Assembly (NCBI RefSeq): GCF_007066085.1
Contig: NZ_CP041405.1
Span: forward strand, 1,984,001 to 2,048,000
Source of the DNA: Paenibacillus thiaminolyticus
GTDB taxonomy: Bacteria; Bacillota; Bacilli; Paenibacillales; Paenibacillaceae
DNA: 64,000 nt
Direction of reading: 5' to 3'
Below the pieces are notes generated by a model. It searched no databases, had not been told where the DNA came from, and saw nothing but the letters and a program-made list of their open reading frames with translations. Made by a program: the position numbers and the translations under genes. Shown here one piece after another: positions 8,684 to 17,958 of this stretch. Within the stretch, counting starts at the first letter, position 1; every line of letters starts with the position of its first letter.

Positions 8684-9727
8684 TCATCGGTTTCCCGCCT
8701 GAAATGTGGATGGCTCAACGTTATCATTGGCGTTTCCCCTCCCCTTTGTCTTCAAATAAGATAATCCCATGGCGATAACACCATAAATCGGCTCTCGGCG
8801 GGCCTCGTCCCATTGGACATGCGGAGCGTACGCTTCGATCCGTCGCAGCAGCGCTTCCCGGACGTAGCTTTCATGCTGCAGCACACCGCCCTGCATAATC
8901 GCAACAAAGGGATCGCGGTGGAACGACAGATGACGAATCACTGCGGCTGCGGCGTAAAACAGCTCATCAGCGGCTGCCGCTAAAATCCGCTGCGCTTCCT
9001 TATCCCCTGCAGAGGCTGCCTGGCCGACCGCGCGGGAGAGCCGGCTTACTTGCTCGATGGAATAGGCTGAACCGTACATCCAGTTGAATAGCTCTTCTTC
9101 CCGCTCCATCCCTAAAAACGGCAGCACCCATTCCTTAAGCTTCGTGTCCGCTCCTCTTCCGTCGTAAGCCCTGAGAATCGACAACGCCGCCTGCTTGCCG
9201 ATCCAATAGCCGCTGCCTTCGTCGCCGACACGATGGCCCCAGCCTCCTGCTCTGGCCGTCCTTCCGTACTCGTCGATCCCGTATATAATCGAACCGGTTC
9301 CCGAAATCACCAATATCCCCGGCTGACCGCCGGTCGCGCCGAGCAACGCGGCATAGCCGTCGTTCTCCACGATCAGGTGCCCGACTTGAAGCGGCAGCAG
9401 CGCGATCGCCTCTTGTACCATTCCAGTGATAGCGACCCTGTCGGCTTCGGTATCCAGGCCGGCCAGGGCGAACACGGCGCATTCCACTTCCAAGACGGTG
9501 CCCGCATTCGACTCGACACAGCTTCCGCCACTGTGTTCCAGGTTCGCGATCGCCTCGCGAATCGCCGCCGCGAGCCCGAGCTTGGCTCCCTCTGTCCCGC
9601 TGCCATGGTAATTGGACGGGCCGCCTTGCCCTCGTCCGAGCACCTGACCCTGCCTATCCGTAAAGACGGCAAGCGATTTGGTCCCCCCGCCGTCGACGGC
9701 CAGCAGGGGGATACGGCGTACCGCCAT
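8684..9727 (-). CDS. BadF/BadG/BcrA-type ATPase, probable N-acetylglucosamine-like kinase
   Basis: About 347 aa, ASKHA fold. Phosphate-1 motif LLAVDGGGTKSLAVF at the N-terminus, ISGTGSIIYG (phosphate-2) near 135, GDEGSGYWIG near 165 and a C-terminal adenosine motif around IMQGGVL. This set marks the BadF family that includes GlcNAc and glucosamine kinases. Start chosen at the ATG at 9727, which overlaps the preceding stop as TGATG with GGAG nine bases before it; a GTG at 9742 is possible. Translationally coupled to the lyase-like gene. In this cluster it most likely phosphorylates the released sugar or amino sugar; the substrate is unproven. Confidence 0.85.
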   Translation of the reverse strand: MAVRRIPLLAVDGGGTKSLAVFTDRQGQVLGRGQGGPSNYHGSGTEGAKLGLAAAIREAIANLEHSGGSCVESNAGTVLEVECAVFALAGLDTEADRVAITGMVQEAIALLPLQVGHLIVENDGYAALLGATGGQPGILVISGTGSIIYGIDEYGRTARAGGWGHRVGDEGSGYWIGKQAALSILRAYDGRGADTKLKEWVLPFLGMEREEELFNWMYGSAYSIEQVSRLSRAVGQAASAGDKEAQRILAAAADELFYAAAAVIRHLSFHRDPFVAIMQGGVLQHESYVREALLRRIEAYAPHVQWDEARREPIYGVIAMGLSYLKTKGRGNANDNVEPSTFQAGNR

Positions 9728-11235
9728 CAGCTCCCACTCCACTCCAGGATGACTTCATCCACATGCTGCATCGCCCGCTGAATCTTGTCCTGCGCCTGGC
9801 CAACCCATTTCAAATGCGCTTGCTGCTCCTTCATCCGAATCTCAATCATGCGCTTGACTTCCTTCGGACTCGGCCCTCCTGGCAACGAACGAATATCTAC
9901 AAAATGCACAGGGTCGAGTGCTTCACGCAGCGTTGCTTCATTAAGCGTCGTATCTCGCCCGATATGGCGCAGCGCGCTCTCGTTGACGAGAGTGAGCGTA
10001 ATCTGATCCGCCGCCAATCCTTGGGCCAATGCCTGCTGCACCACGTCGCTGACGATGTGATGGGCCTTGCGGAACGACAAGCCATCCGTCCGGACCAGCG
10101 TATCCGCCAGCTCGGTCACCGTGGCGAAGCTCCCCTGGGTACGCTCCCGCAGCACCTCCTTCTTCACTTCCATCGTCCCGATGACAGCGGCGAACAGGCG
10201 GTAAATGTTGTTCATCATGCCGAGGCTTTTCCAGGCATAAGGCTGCATATCGTCCTCGGTGTCCACGATGTCGCCGAACGGCGTATTGTGAATCATCGAC
10301 AGCACCGTGTTCGTATTGCCGACGCAGCTCGACAGCAGCGCGCGCATATGCTCGAACGAGACGGGATTGCGCTTCTGCGGCATAATCGAGCTGATCTGTA
10401 CATACGGGGCCGCCACATGCAGCGCGCCGAACTCCTGCGTGCACCAGAGCAGCATATCTTGAACGACCCGGCCCAAATTGATCGCCGCGAGCTGCAAGGC
10501 TGTCGCGATCTCGCCCAAATAATCGGCGCCGCCGATGGCGTCATAGGAATTATCGATGAGTTCATCAAAAGCGAGCAGCTCCATCATCTGTTCCCGGCTG
10601 ATCGCAAAGCCCGATGTCGTGAGCGCCGCGGCGCCCATGCTGCTGCGGTTGCAATTGGCGTAGGACGCCATCATGCGCCGGATGTCCCGGTTGAGTGAAT
10701 CGGCGACCGCCATCATATAATGCGCGAGTGTCGTCGGCTGCGCCTGCTGCGTATGCGTGTAACCGATCATCAGCGTGCCGGTGTGGTCGCTGGCGAACAG
10801 CAGCAGCTGCTCCTTCAGCTTCAGCGCGGAAGTCAGCGTCACGAGCAGCTTCTCCCGCAGCACCATCCGGTAGATCGCAATGCCCATGTCGTTCCGGCTG
10901 CGCGCCAGATGCAGGTTGCCGGCGATCTCGCCCGCATGCTCCAGCAGTTGATGCTCGACCTGGAAGAACAAATCCTCGAACTGCCCCGTATAGCGGGCTT
11001 GGCGCAGTGCCTCCGTATCAATTGCCCGAATCGCCCTGGCGATCTGCTTCGCTTCGTCAAGCGATACCAACTGCTGCCGCTGCAGCATGATAAGATGGGC
11101 CTTGTTGATCGCCATCATTGGGCCGAGCAAATGTGTTTTCGCTTCATTAAAAGCCGGTTCGAGCACCACCTCCGCGTACGTTTTGCCGGGAAATGCCGTT
11201 CCCTCAGCTTCCATCCATTTCTCACGATATCCCAT
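9727..11235 (-). CDS. Argininosuccinate-lyase-like enzyme (fumarase/aspartase superfamily)
   Basis: 502 aa, longer than typical ArgH (about 460). Superfamily motifs in order: HLARSRND (109-116), GYTHTQQAQP (158-167, catalytic His161), and the mobile signature loop ISSIMPQKRNP (281-291; ASL consensus GSSxMPxKxNP with the first Gly replaced by Ile). Enzymes of this fold eliminate fumarate from a C-N bond. It sits between a creatininase-family gene (10 bases upstream) and a sugar kinase, with no arg genes nearby, so arginine synthesis is unlikely. A catabolic lyase acting on an N-succinyl or malyl-type conjugate is more plausible; ethylenediamine-disuccinate lyase is a known catabolic member of this family. 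Product name is inference. Confidence 0.8.
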   Translation of the reverse strand: MGYREKWMEAEGTAFPGKTYAEVVLEPAFNEAKTHLLGPMMAINKAHLIMLQRQQLVSLDEAKQIARAIRAIDTEALRQARYTGQFEDLFFQVEHQLLEHAGEIAGNLHLARSRNDMGIAIYRMVLREKLLVTLTSALKLKEQLLLFASDHTGTLMIGYTHTQQAQPTTLAHYMMAVADSLNRDIRRMMASYANCNRSSMGAAALTTSGFAISREQMMELLAFDELIDNSYDAIGGADYLGEIATALQLAAINLGRVVQDMLLWCTQEFGALHVAAPYVQISSIMPQKRNPVSFEHMRALLSSCVGNTNTVLSMIHNTPFGDIVDTEDDMQPYAWKSLGMMNNIYRLFAAVIGTMEVKKEVLRERTQGSFATVTELADTLVRTDGLSFRKAHHIVSDVVQQALAQGLAADQITLTLVNESALRHIGRDTTLNEATLREALDPVHFVDIRSLPGGPSPKEVKRMIEIRMKEQQAHLKWVGQAQDKIQRAMQHVDEVILEWSGS

Positions 11236-11245
11236 AGCGTTCCTG

Positions 11246-12004
11246 TCACTCCTTCTTCTTGTCTGTTCTCCTCGCCAGCCACTCCTGGATGAGCAAATTC
11301 ATATTGCGGCTCGCTTCCTCCACGATGATCTGTCCCGCCTCAAGGGAGCACTGCCGAATGCGGCCCGTATAGCCGTCCCACCCTTGCGGAGTTCCTTCAA
11401 CCAATACATAGGGTACAGGAGATAAGAGAGAACTTGCATCGAATTCCAGATCCGATTTCTGTACGGTTACCATTTCCGGGAAAAAGGCCTTGACGACAGA
11501 CATTTCATACGGTCCCCCATGTCCACGGCCAGCCGTTCCTTGAAAAAGCCCCATCCGCTGCGTGAACTCCACACTCGCCATCTGCCACCAGTTGATCAAA
11601 AGAAAGCTTACTTCAGGATAGGTACCTGTCACCTGCTCAGCTACGGTACGGGCTGGCCCCATATTGGCATCGTGTGCGTTCAGCAGCACGATATGGCGGA
11701 TGCCGAGCCGGCAAATGCCTTCCACGACATCGGTGAGATAGTCGATAAAGACCGTAGGGCGAACCGGGATCGTGCCCGGATAATGCCGAGTCTTGCCTGG
11801 GCAGGCCGAGAACGGAACGGCCGGAAAGATCAAAGGATGCAGGGAAGGGTCAATCCGCTCCGCAAAGCCCTCTGCCAGGATCGTATCCGTCCCGAGCGGC
11901 GCATGCGGACCATGATATTCCACCGAGCCCAACGGGACGACAGCGAACCGCGCCTCCTTTGTCACTTGCTCGATGTCCCGCCCATGAACTCCGATTGCCT
12001 TCAC
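11246..12004 (-). CDS. Creatininase family amidohydrolase
   Basis: About 252 aa. Motifs of the metal-dependent creatininase/FAPy-deformylase/MftE family: VPLGSVEYHGPHAPLGTD (Glu and His ligands), LLNAHDANMG (usual NGHGGN position), and GRGHGGPYEMS (usual HAGExETS position). Family members hydrolyse cyclic amides or small amide bonds. The open frame extends to 12166, but the extra ~54 residues are low-similarity Arg-rich sequence; a GTG at 12004 has AGGAGG ten bases upstream and gives the family's normal length. Ten bases before the lyase-like gene. Cytoplasmic. Likely opens or trims an amide of the imported compound. Confidence 0.82.
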   Translation of the reverse strand: MKAIGVHGRDIEQVTKEARFAVVPLGSVEYHGPHAPLGTDTILAEGFAERIDPSLHPLIFPAVPFSACPGKTRHYPGTIPVRPTVFIDYLTDVVEGICRLGIRHIVLLNAHDANMGPARTVAEQVTGTYPEVSFLLINWWQMASVEFTQRMGLFQGTAGRGHGGPYEMSVVKAFFPEMVTVQKSDLEFDASSLLSPVPYVLVEGTPQGWDGYTGRIRQCSLEAGQIIVEEASRNMNLLIQEWLARRTDKKKE

Positions 12005-12113
12005 TCGCTTTGCACCTCCTATTTTGTGCGAAAATGGGAGAGGGCCCCGAAAGGGGCTGAAAGCTGGAACTGTTCTCTTCCGTAACGGAAATTGGCTGCT
12101 TGCTCGCGTTGCC

Positions 12114-12270
12114 GTTCTCACACGGTAATCCGTCCGAGTTGACGGCTTATGATGCCGTCTGTTCACAGTGATCCGTTCAGGTTGACGTCTTACGTTGCCG
12201 TCTGTTCACGGTAATCCGTTCAGGTTGACGGCTTACGCTGCGGTCTTTTCACGATAATCCGTTCGGGGCC
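12114..12270. repeat. Tandem repeat of about 43 bp between two cluster genes
   Basis: Units at 12114-12160 (47 bp), 12161-12203 (43), 12204-12246 (43) and a partial one from 12247. Each contains GGTAATCCGT or close variants, a GTTGACGGCTTA-like core and TGCCGTCTGTTCAC. A more diverged copy may precede at about 12067-12113. It fills the 386-base gap between the large deacetylase and creatininase genes. Function unknown; it may form hairpins that tune mRNA level within the operon. Confidence 0.8.
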
Positions 12271-12390
12271 CTCGCCAATGGTTCCATGCTGCGCAGACAG
12301 CCGTATCCGGCTGACCGTTATTAGGCAGCTATCAGGCTTCTTTCAGGTAGCTTTCAAAGCTGCATGGTTGCGAATGCGTGTACCGCCTTC

Positions 12391-14946
12391 CTATTGATGC
12401 TGGCTAATCATATTGACGAACATCCGTATGGAGCCCGGAACGAGCGCCGGAATCTGGCGGTACCAGACCAGGGAGCTGTACGTATACACCCCTTTGCCAT
12501 AATGCGCGGTCAGGAACGTGCCCGTGAACTCCTTCTCCCCGGGATCGCCGTTCGAGATGAGCGCCGTATACTCTTGGCCCCACTGCGACGGATTGTAGGC
12601 GGAGCGGTCTTGAATCCAACCGTTCCAATCCTGATCCGTAATCTTGTTCGGCGTGGTGAACATCGGGTGATCCGGTGCCAGCGTCGTCACCTTGGAATTC
12701 TCATCCGTGACGCGCCACTGAATCAGCGGCTTTCCGATCGTAATCGGATACGGAGCCAGCTCCGGCGACCATTTGTCCTCCGGCTTATGATATTGGACGA
12801 CCAGATTGCCGCCGTCCTTGACATAGCTGAGGAGGCGCTGGTTGCTCGGAATCAATTCCGGGCGGAAGGCGTACGCGCGAATGCCCAGCACGATCGTGTC
12901 GTATTGGGACAGATCGCCGGATTCGATATCCTTCGCATCGAGATTGACGACATCGACGCCCGCCTGACGCAAATACTGATCGATGTTGTCAAAGCCGCTG
13001 GACACGTAGCCGACCTTTAATCGGTCCGGCACCTTCAGATCGAAGGCTTGGATGCTGAGCTCCGCCGGCTGTACCAGATACGTCCTGCCGATATGCGGGT
13101 ATTCGATCACCTGTGCCCCATGCGTGCTGAGCACGGTGCCGCTCTTCGCTATCGCCTTCACGGAAAAGGTACCCGGCGCCACGTTCGTTCCCGCCTTGAC
13201 CGTAAATGCGGCGGACTTCGTGTCGCCCTTGGCGGCGAAGCTTAGCTCTTCCACGGCCGGCTCGACCTTCCAGCCCTCCGGCACGTTCAGCGACACTGAC
13301 GCCTTGGAAGCGCCCGGCGTGTAGTTGCGCACGGTCACCTTCACCGGAATCGGCTCTCCCGCCCGGAGCGTATTCAGAATCGTGGCGCTCGGGCTAAGCG
13401 TCATCGAGTACGGCGGCAGCACGGCGACGGCGTTCTGCGGCGTAACGTCCAGCGCCGTGGCGGTGCCGTAGGCCTCATACTCGGCCTGTCCCTGGAACAC
13501 CGCAGGGTCATAAGGCTTGAACAGCGGCGCGTTCGCGGGAACCGTGACCTCGAACACGACGGATGCCGTCTCGTTGTAGCCCAATTGATCGAAGCGGGCC
13601 GCTCCGGCCGGGTCCGCCTTCCAGCCTGCGGGGACGCGAAGGCTCAAGTTAACGTTGCGCAAGGTCGTGGAACCGCCGTTGAAGGCCGAGACAACGACCT
13701 TCGTCGTCTGGCCCGCCACTAACTCACTTTCGGCCGGCTTGACCTTCGCCACGACGGATGCCGCTTCCATGCTGGCCGTATTCAACTGCGCTTCCTTGAC
13801 CTGAAGCCGGTGAAGCAGATCCTCCTTGGCTGCCGCCTCCAGATCGGATGCTTTGACGTCGGCCAGCGCGGTCTGTACATTGGCTTTCATCTGATGGACT
13901 TGCTTGAGCACTCCCGCGAAGCTCGGGTAGGCGGCAATGACTTCATTCGCGTCCTTGTGGAGGGTGCGCAGATCGCGGACGACCTTGCCCTTGCTGTCTG
14001 TGCCCTTCGCCTCAATCTCTTGCGCCAAATCCTCGAAGGTGAAGGCGATGCCGGCGAAGAAATCATTCTCTTTCTCCTTGGACGTGACCGTGCTTAGCTC
14101 GAGCTTGTAATACTTGCTGAACAGTTCCCCTTGCACGGGGCCTTCGTCATACACCCTGCCCATGCCCTGGCTTCGGTGCATGAAGCGGGATTCTTCTCCA
14201 AGCTGAAGATACGAGGCGCCGTAAATTTCATTGTATTCGCCGATCGGCGCATTCACGCTGTAATCCTTGGAGTCGGCCGGCACGTACAGCTTCTTGATTT
14301 GCCAGGGTTGAAGCCCCTTTTTCAGATGCTCAGGAAAAATGTCCGGATTCGCCGCATCCTTGAATGCCCTGACGGTAAGCACGTTGATCGTGCGGTGATG
14401 TCCGTGCGTGGAGGCTTCGTTCAAGAACGAAGGAATGATGACATCCGGGCGCAGCTCGCGAATTTGCCGAATCAAGCGCTCGTAGACGACCGAGTCGCCC
14501 CATTTCTCCAGCGTCTCCTCCACGCTCTTCGAAAAGCCGAAATCGTAGATCGGATCGTCCAGCTTCTCGCCAAGTATCCCTAACGTCACGTTGGTGATGC
14601 GGGATGCTTCCTGCAGCTCGCGGGTCCGAATGACGCCGAGGGCCTGCCCCAGCTCGCTCCCGATCTCGTTCTGCCCGCCTTCCCCCCTGACCGCGATGAC
14701 GCTGGAGGTGTTCACGCCTTGCCCCAAGGACAGGTAGGCCAAGGTCGCGCTGTGTTCATCATCGGGGTGAGCCCCCGTGTTCATGGCGCTCGCGATCGTC
14801 GTCAATGGCCGAATCGACTTCCACAGATCGGCTATCCCGCGATCCGCATACACGGGTTGGGCTTGTGCGGCTAGCAGGGTGCTGCCCGCCAGCACCACGC
14901 TCATGACCATGGAACAGAATCTCCAAGCTGACTTGCCTTTGATCAT
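12391..14946 (-). CDS. Large secreted PIG-L-type deacetylase with NEW3-like and amidotransferase-like domains
   Basis: About 851 aa. Signal peptide at the N-terminus (MVMSVVLAGSTLLAAQA core). PIG-L domain at about 50-310 with GAHPDDEHSA (near residue 60) and the zinc-ligand segment STHGHHR; then a helical stretch, two Ig-like NEW3-type modules (about 395-480 and 515-600, each containing VPAGWK or VPEGWK), and a C-terminal class-I glutamine-amidotransferase-like/ThuA-like domain (about 630-851). Start chosen at the ATG at 14946 with AGGAGG seven bases upstream; an ATG at 15015 would add residues before the signal peptide. It should de-N-acylate an extracellular glycan or glycoconjugate before the importer encoded upstream takes up the product. 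Confidence 0.85.
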   Translation of the reverse strand: MIKGKSAWRFCSMVMSVVLAGSTLLAAQAQPVYADRGIADLWKSIRPLTTIASAMNTGAHPDDEHSATLAYLSLGQGVNTSSVIAVRGEGGQNEIGSELGQALGVIRTRELQEASRITNVTLGILGEKLDDPIYDFGFSKSVEETLEKWGDSVVYERLIRQIRELRPDVIIPSFLNEASTHGHHRTINVLTVRAFKDAANPDIFPEHLKKGLQPWQIKKLYVPADSKDYSVNAPIGEYNEIYGASYLQLGEESRFMHRSQGMGRVYDEGPVQGELFSKYYKLELSTVTSKEKENDFFAGIAFTFEDLAQEIEAKGTDSKGKVVRDLRTLHKDANEVIAAYPSFAGVLKQVHQMKANVQTALADVKASDLEAAAKEDLLHRLQVKEAQLNTASMEAASVVAKVKPAESELVAGQTTKVVVSAFNGGSTTLRNVNLSLRVPAGWKADPAGAARFDQLGYNETASVVFEVTVPANAPLFKPYDPAVFQGQAEYEAYGTATALDVTPQNAVAVLPPYSMTLSPSATILNTLRAGEPIPVKVTVRNYTPGASKASVSLNVPEGWKVEPAVEELSFAAKGDTKSAAFTVKAGTNVAPGTFSVKAIAKSGTVLSTHGAQVIEYPHIGRTYLVQPAELSIQAFDLKVPDRLKVGYVSSGFDNIDQYLRQAGVDVVNLDAKDIESGDLSQYDTIVLGIRAYAFRPELIPSNQRLLSYVKDGGNLVVQYHKPEDKWSPELAPYPITIGKPLIQWRVTDENSKVTTLAPDHPMFTTPNKITDQDWNGWIQDRSAYNPSQWGQEYTALISNGDPGEKEFTGTFLTAHYGKGVYTYSSLVWYRQIPALVPGSIRMFVNMISQHQ

Positions 14947-15074
14947 CAAATCCCTCCTCATAATGGTGGATTGGTTGTCAGCAGGGAATGGCCGTTCCCC
15001 GCTGCATATCATCACGTGGATGGCGAACCCCTAGGTGTTCCCACGAAATGACCGTCTGTTCAAATAACCGCCCG

Positions 15075-16811
15075 TTACATAGCTGTGCTGTCCCCCGTTA
15101 TTTTGCGCGAAATGAAGAGCACAATGATGATCAAGGAAATTTGGAGCACGCCGTACGCGCAAGCGGTGCCGAATTCAAACGAATACATCCGCTGAAAAAT
15201 CTCGACGGACAACGGAGTGCTTTTGGCGGTAAAGAGCAAAATCGAAGATACGAATTCCCCGATGCCCTGCACGAACGCGAGCAGGGTTCCCGCCAGAATC
15301 CCGCTTAATGCCATCGGGAACACGACCCGCCGGAAGCTGTACCACCACGATGCCCCCAGATTGCGCGCCGCCTCCTCGACCGATGCGTCCATCTGGACCA
15401 GGGTGGCGGAGGTGGAGCGGAACACTAACGGCAAATGGCGGACGAAATACGCCAACGGAAGTATCCAGAAGCTGCCGATTAGCACCTGATTGAAGCTGAA
15501 TGCGGTAGGCTCGCTGAAGGCGGCGATCAGGTTGACCGCGACGACCGTGCCGGGCAAGGCCCACGGAAGCATGATCAGCACGTCAAGCAGCGTTTTGCCT
15601 CGAAAGGACAAGCGCACCATCGCATAAGCGGCAGCGACGCCGAAAATTACATTGCCGATAGTGGCCACGAAGCTCATCTGGAAGCTGTTCGCAATCGGCC
15701 GCCACGTTTTGCTGTCGGTGAACAGCTTCACGTAATGCTCCACCGTATATTCGGGAGGCAAAATTTGCGTCGTCCACCTGCCGTCCGCCGAGAACGAGAT
15801 CAGAACGAGCACGAGAATCGGAAGCATCAGCACGATTACCCCTGCGATAGACAGAAGCATGGCGACATATTTGCCCGCGGGGCTCTTCACTTCCGTCCGA
15901 TGCACGCTGACTCCCTTGCTCATATTCTGGTAATTGCGCAGGCCCTGATACCAGCGCATGACGAGCAGGAACACGATCGACACGACCGACAGGATGGTGG
16001 ACTGCGCGGCCGCCATATCGAGATTCCCGTTCGTCCGGGACAAATAAATCTGCATCGTCATCGTCCGCTCAATGCCGAAAATAAGCGGAGCCGTATAGGA
16101 AGCCATCGCGATCATGAACACGAGGAGCGACGAGGCGACCAAGGCCGGGGTCAGCATCGGCAAAATAACGCGCCGCCATATGTAAAGCCGTCCCGCGCCG
16201 AGGCTGGCTGCCGCCTCTTCCAGCGACGGATCGAGATTGCGAATCGCCGACGAGGCCGTCATGTAAAAATACGTATACATCGTGAACGTATGGACGACGA
16301 GCACGCCCCAGATGCCTTTTAACGCAAATGGCACCTGTTCCAGCTGAAGCAGTTCCTTGAGCGCCCGCGGAATAATGCCGCTCTCCCCATAGAGAAACGT
16401 AAACGACAGCACGCCGACGAGCGGCGGCAAGGCCATCGGCACGAGCACGAGGACGGCCAGGATTTTGCGGCCGGGGAACTCGTAGCGTTCCAGTAAAAAG
16501 GCCATCGCAACGCCGACAATCGCGCAGGTGATTACGCTTAACACCGAAATATAGATGCTGGTCCAGAGCGCCTCCAGATTGGAGGTATGCTCCAGACTAA
16601 AAAAACGGGCATAGTTGTGAAGCGAGAGTTGATCCTCTGCCTGAATGCTTTGCATAAACGTCTGGAACAGCGGATATACGACATAAGCCAACAGCACCAA
16701 AAACAAGGGCGCGACCAGGACATAGACAAAGTACGGCGACTGCGTAATGGAAATGGGCCTGAATGGAGCAATTCCCGGTTTCCTCGGTTTTATGTTCCGT
16801 TTCGGAATCAT
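15075..16811 (-). CDS. ABC transporter permease, two fused permease halves (FbpB-like)
   Basis: 578 aa with about twelve transmembrane helices in two homologous halves. Each half carries an EAA-type loop: EEAAASLGAGRLYIWRRVILP at about 200 and EEAARNLGASWWYSFRRVVFP at about 480. Fused double permeases like this are typical of iron(III)/FbpABC and related 2-aminoethylphosphonate or polyamine importers. Start has GGGGGG seven bases upstream, and the gene lies 14 bases after the ATPase gene. Substrate cannot be read from the sequence; genomic context favours an organic conjugate rather than free iron. Confidence 0.92.
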   Translation of the reverse strand: MIPKRNIKPRKPGIAPFRPISITQSPYFVYVLVAPLFLVLLAYVVYPLFQTFMQSIQAEDQLSLHNYARFFSLEHTSNLEALWTSIYISVLSVITCAIVGVAMAFLLERYEFPGRKILAVLVLVPMALPPLVGVLSFTFLYGESGIIPRALKELLQLEQVPFALKGIWGVLVVHTFTMYTYFYMTASSAIRNLDPSLEEAAASLGAGRLYIWRRVILPMLTPALVASSLLVFMIAMASYTAPLIFGIERTMTMQIYLSRTNGNLDMAAAQSTILSVVSIVFLLVMRWYQGLRNYQNMSKGVSVHRTEVKSPAGKYVAMLLSIAGVIVLMLPILVLVLISFSADGRWTTQILPPEYTVEHYVKLFTDSKTWRPIANSFQMSFVATIGNVIFGVAAAYAMVRLSFRGKTLLDVLIMLPWALPGTVVAVNLIAAFSEPTAFSFNQVLIGSFWILPLAYFVRHLPLVFRSTSATLVQMDASVEEAARNLGASWWYSFRRVVFPMALSGILAGTLLAFVQGIGEFVSSILLFTAKSTPLSVEIFQRMYSFEFGTACAYGVLQISLIIIVLFISRKITGDSTAM

Positions 16812-16825
16812 CGTTCATCCCCCCT

Positions 16826-17905
16826 CTATCCCAAAAAATAGATGCTTTCTTTTGGAATGAACAAGGAAATGGATTCTCCTCTTCCGCGCACCCGATGCCC
16901 TTGATTGACGAACATCGCCTTCAATTGCCGCCCTGCCGCCTGTGACACGTAGTTCACGCTCACGCCCGTAAATTCGGAGATGACCACGCTTCCGTGAACC
17001 ACATTGTCCGCAGGCTCTCCCGGCAGCGATTCGCGTATCGATTCCGGACGGATGGACATCGTGACGCGCTTGCCCGCTTCCAGCCTGCAGTCAGGCGAAG
17101 CATTCGCAGCCAGCCCCGTCAGGACAAGATCCGGAGCGATGCGGATGGCCGCTTCTCCGTCTTCGATTCGTTCCACCGTTCCTTCCCACAGATTGGATTC
17201 CCCGATAAAAGACGCGACAAACCGGTTGATCGGACGGTTATATATTTCCTCCGGACTCCCTATCTGCTGCACTACGCCGCCCTGCATCACCATAATCCGG
17301 TCCGACATCGCCATCGCTTCGGCTTGATCATGCGTGACATAGATCGTCGTGATTCCGAGCTCCAGTTGCAGTCTTTTTATTTCGATTCTCGTTTCTTCTC
17401 TCAGCTTCGCATCCAGATTCGATAACGGCTCATCCAGGAGCAGAATTTGCGGTTCGATCACCAGCGCGCGGGCCAACGCTACCCGCTGCTGCTGGCCGCC
17501 GGACAATTGATCGATGCGGCGGCTGCCGTACGCCTCCAGGTGAACTTGCTTCTGCGCGCGTTCGACCCGCTGCACGATGTCAGATTTCGCGACCTTTCTC
17601 ACTTGCAGCCCGAATGCAATATTTTCGAACACCGTCATATGCGGGAACAACGCATAGTTCTGAAACACCATGCCCGTATTTCGTTTGTTCGGGGGGAGTG
17701 TCGTCACATCGTTGCTGCCGAACAGGATGCGGCCCTCGCTCGGATAGTAGAAGCCCGCGATCATTCGCAGCGTCGTCGTCTTCCCGCAGCCGCTCGGCCC
17801 GAGAAAGGTGAAGAACTCCCCGGGTTGAATCCGGACATGAACGTCCGCGACTCCCTTTACGTTTCCGAATTGTTTGCTCACATGATCCAGGTTGACCTCT
17901 ATCAA
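16826..17905 (-). CDS. ABC transporter ATP-binding protein (PotA/FbpC type)
   Basis: 359 aa: Walker A GPSGCGKTT (about 36-44), Q-loop in GMVFQNYALFPHM, signature LSGGQQQR, Walker B LLLDEPLSNLD, switch YVTHDQ, then a C-terminal TOBE domain (about 280-359). It energises the adjacent fused permease. Start is TTG at 17905 with AAGGGGG eight bases upstream. Gene order binding protein - ATPase - permease is complete. A stable intercistronic hairpin separates it from the binding-protein gene. Confidence 0.93.
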   Translation of the reverse strand: MIEVNLDHVSKQFGNVKGVADVHVRIQPGEFFTFLGPSGCGKTTTLRMIAGFYYPSEGRILFGSNDVTTLPPNKRNTGMVFQNYALFPHMTVFENIAFGLQVRKVAKSDIVQRVERAQKQVHLEAYGSRRIDQLSGGQQQRVALARALVIEPQILLLDEPLSNLDAKLREETRIEIKRLQLELGITTIYVTHDQAEAMAMSDRIMVMQGGVVQQIGSPEEIYNRPINRFVASFIGESNLWEGTVERIEDGEAAIRIAPDLVLTGLAANASPDCRLEAGKRVTMSIRPESIRESLPGEPADNVVHGSVVISEFTGVSVNYVSQAAGRQLKAMFVNQGHRVRGRGESISLFIPKESIYFLG

Positions 17906-17929
17906 GTTGCTTGCCCCCTTGGTAAGTGC

Positions 17930-17953
17930 TCAGGCGGAAGAGCCTCCGCCTGA
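17930..17953 (-). other. Intercistronic hairpin after the binding-protein gene
   Basis: TCAGGCGG (17930-17937) and CCGCCTGA (17946-17953) form an 8-bp GC-rich stem right after the binding-protein stop, without a T-run. Such hairpins usually stabilise the upstream mRNA so that binding protein exceeds membrane components. Confidence 0.6.
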
Positions 17954-17958
17954 ATGCC

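Noticed and set aside
9727..11235. Argininosuccinate lyase for arginine synthesis (argH)
   Set aside because: No other arg gene is near; length and active-site neighbour residues differ, and the gene sits in a sugar/amide catabolic operon.
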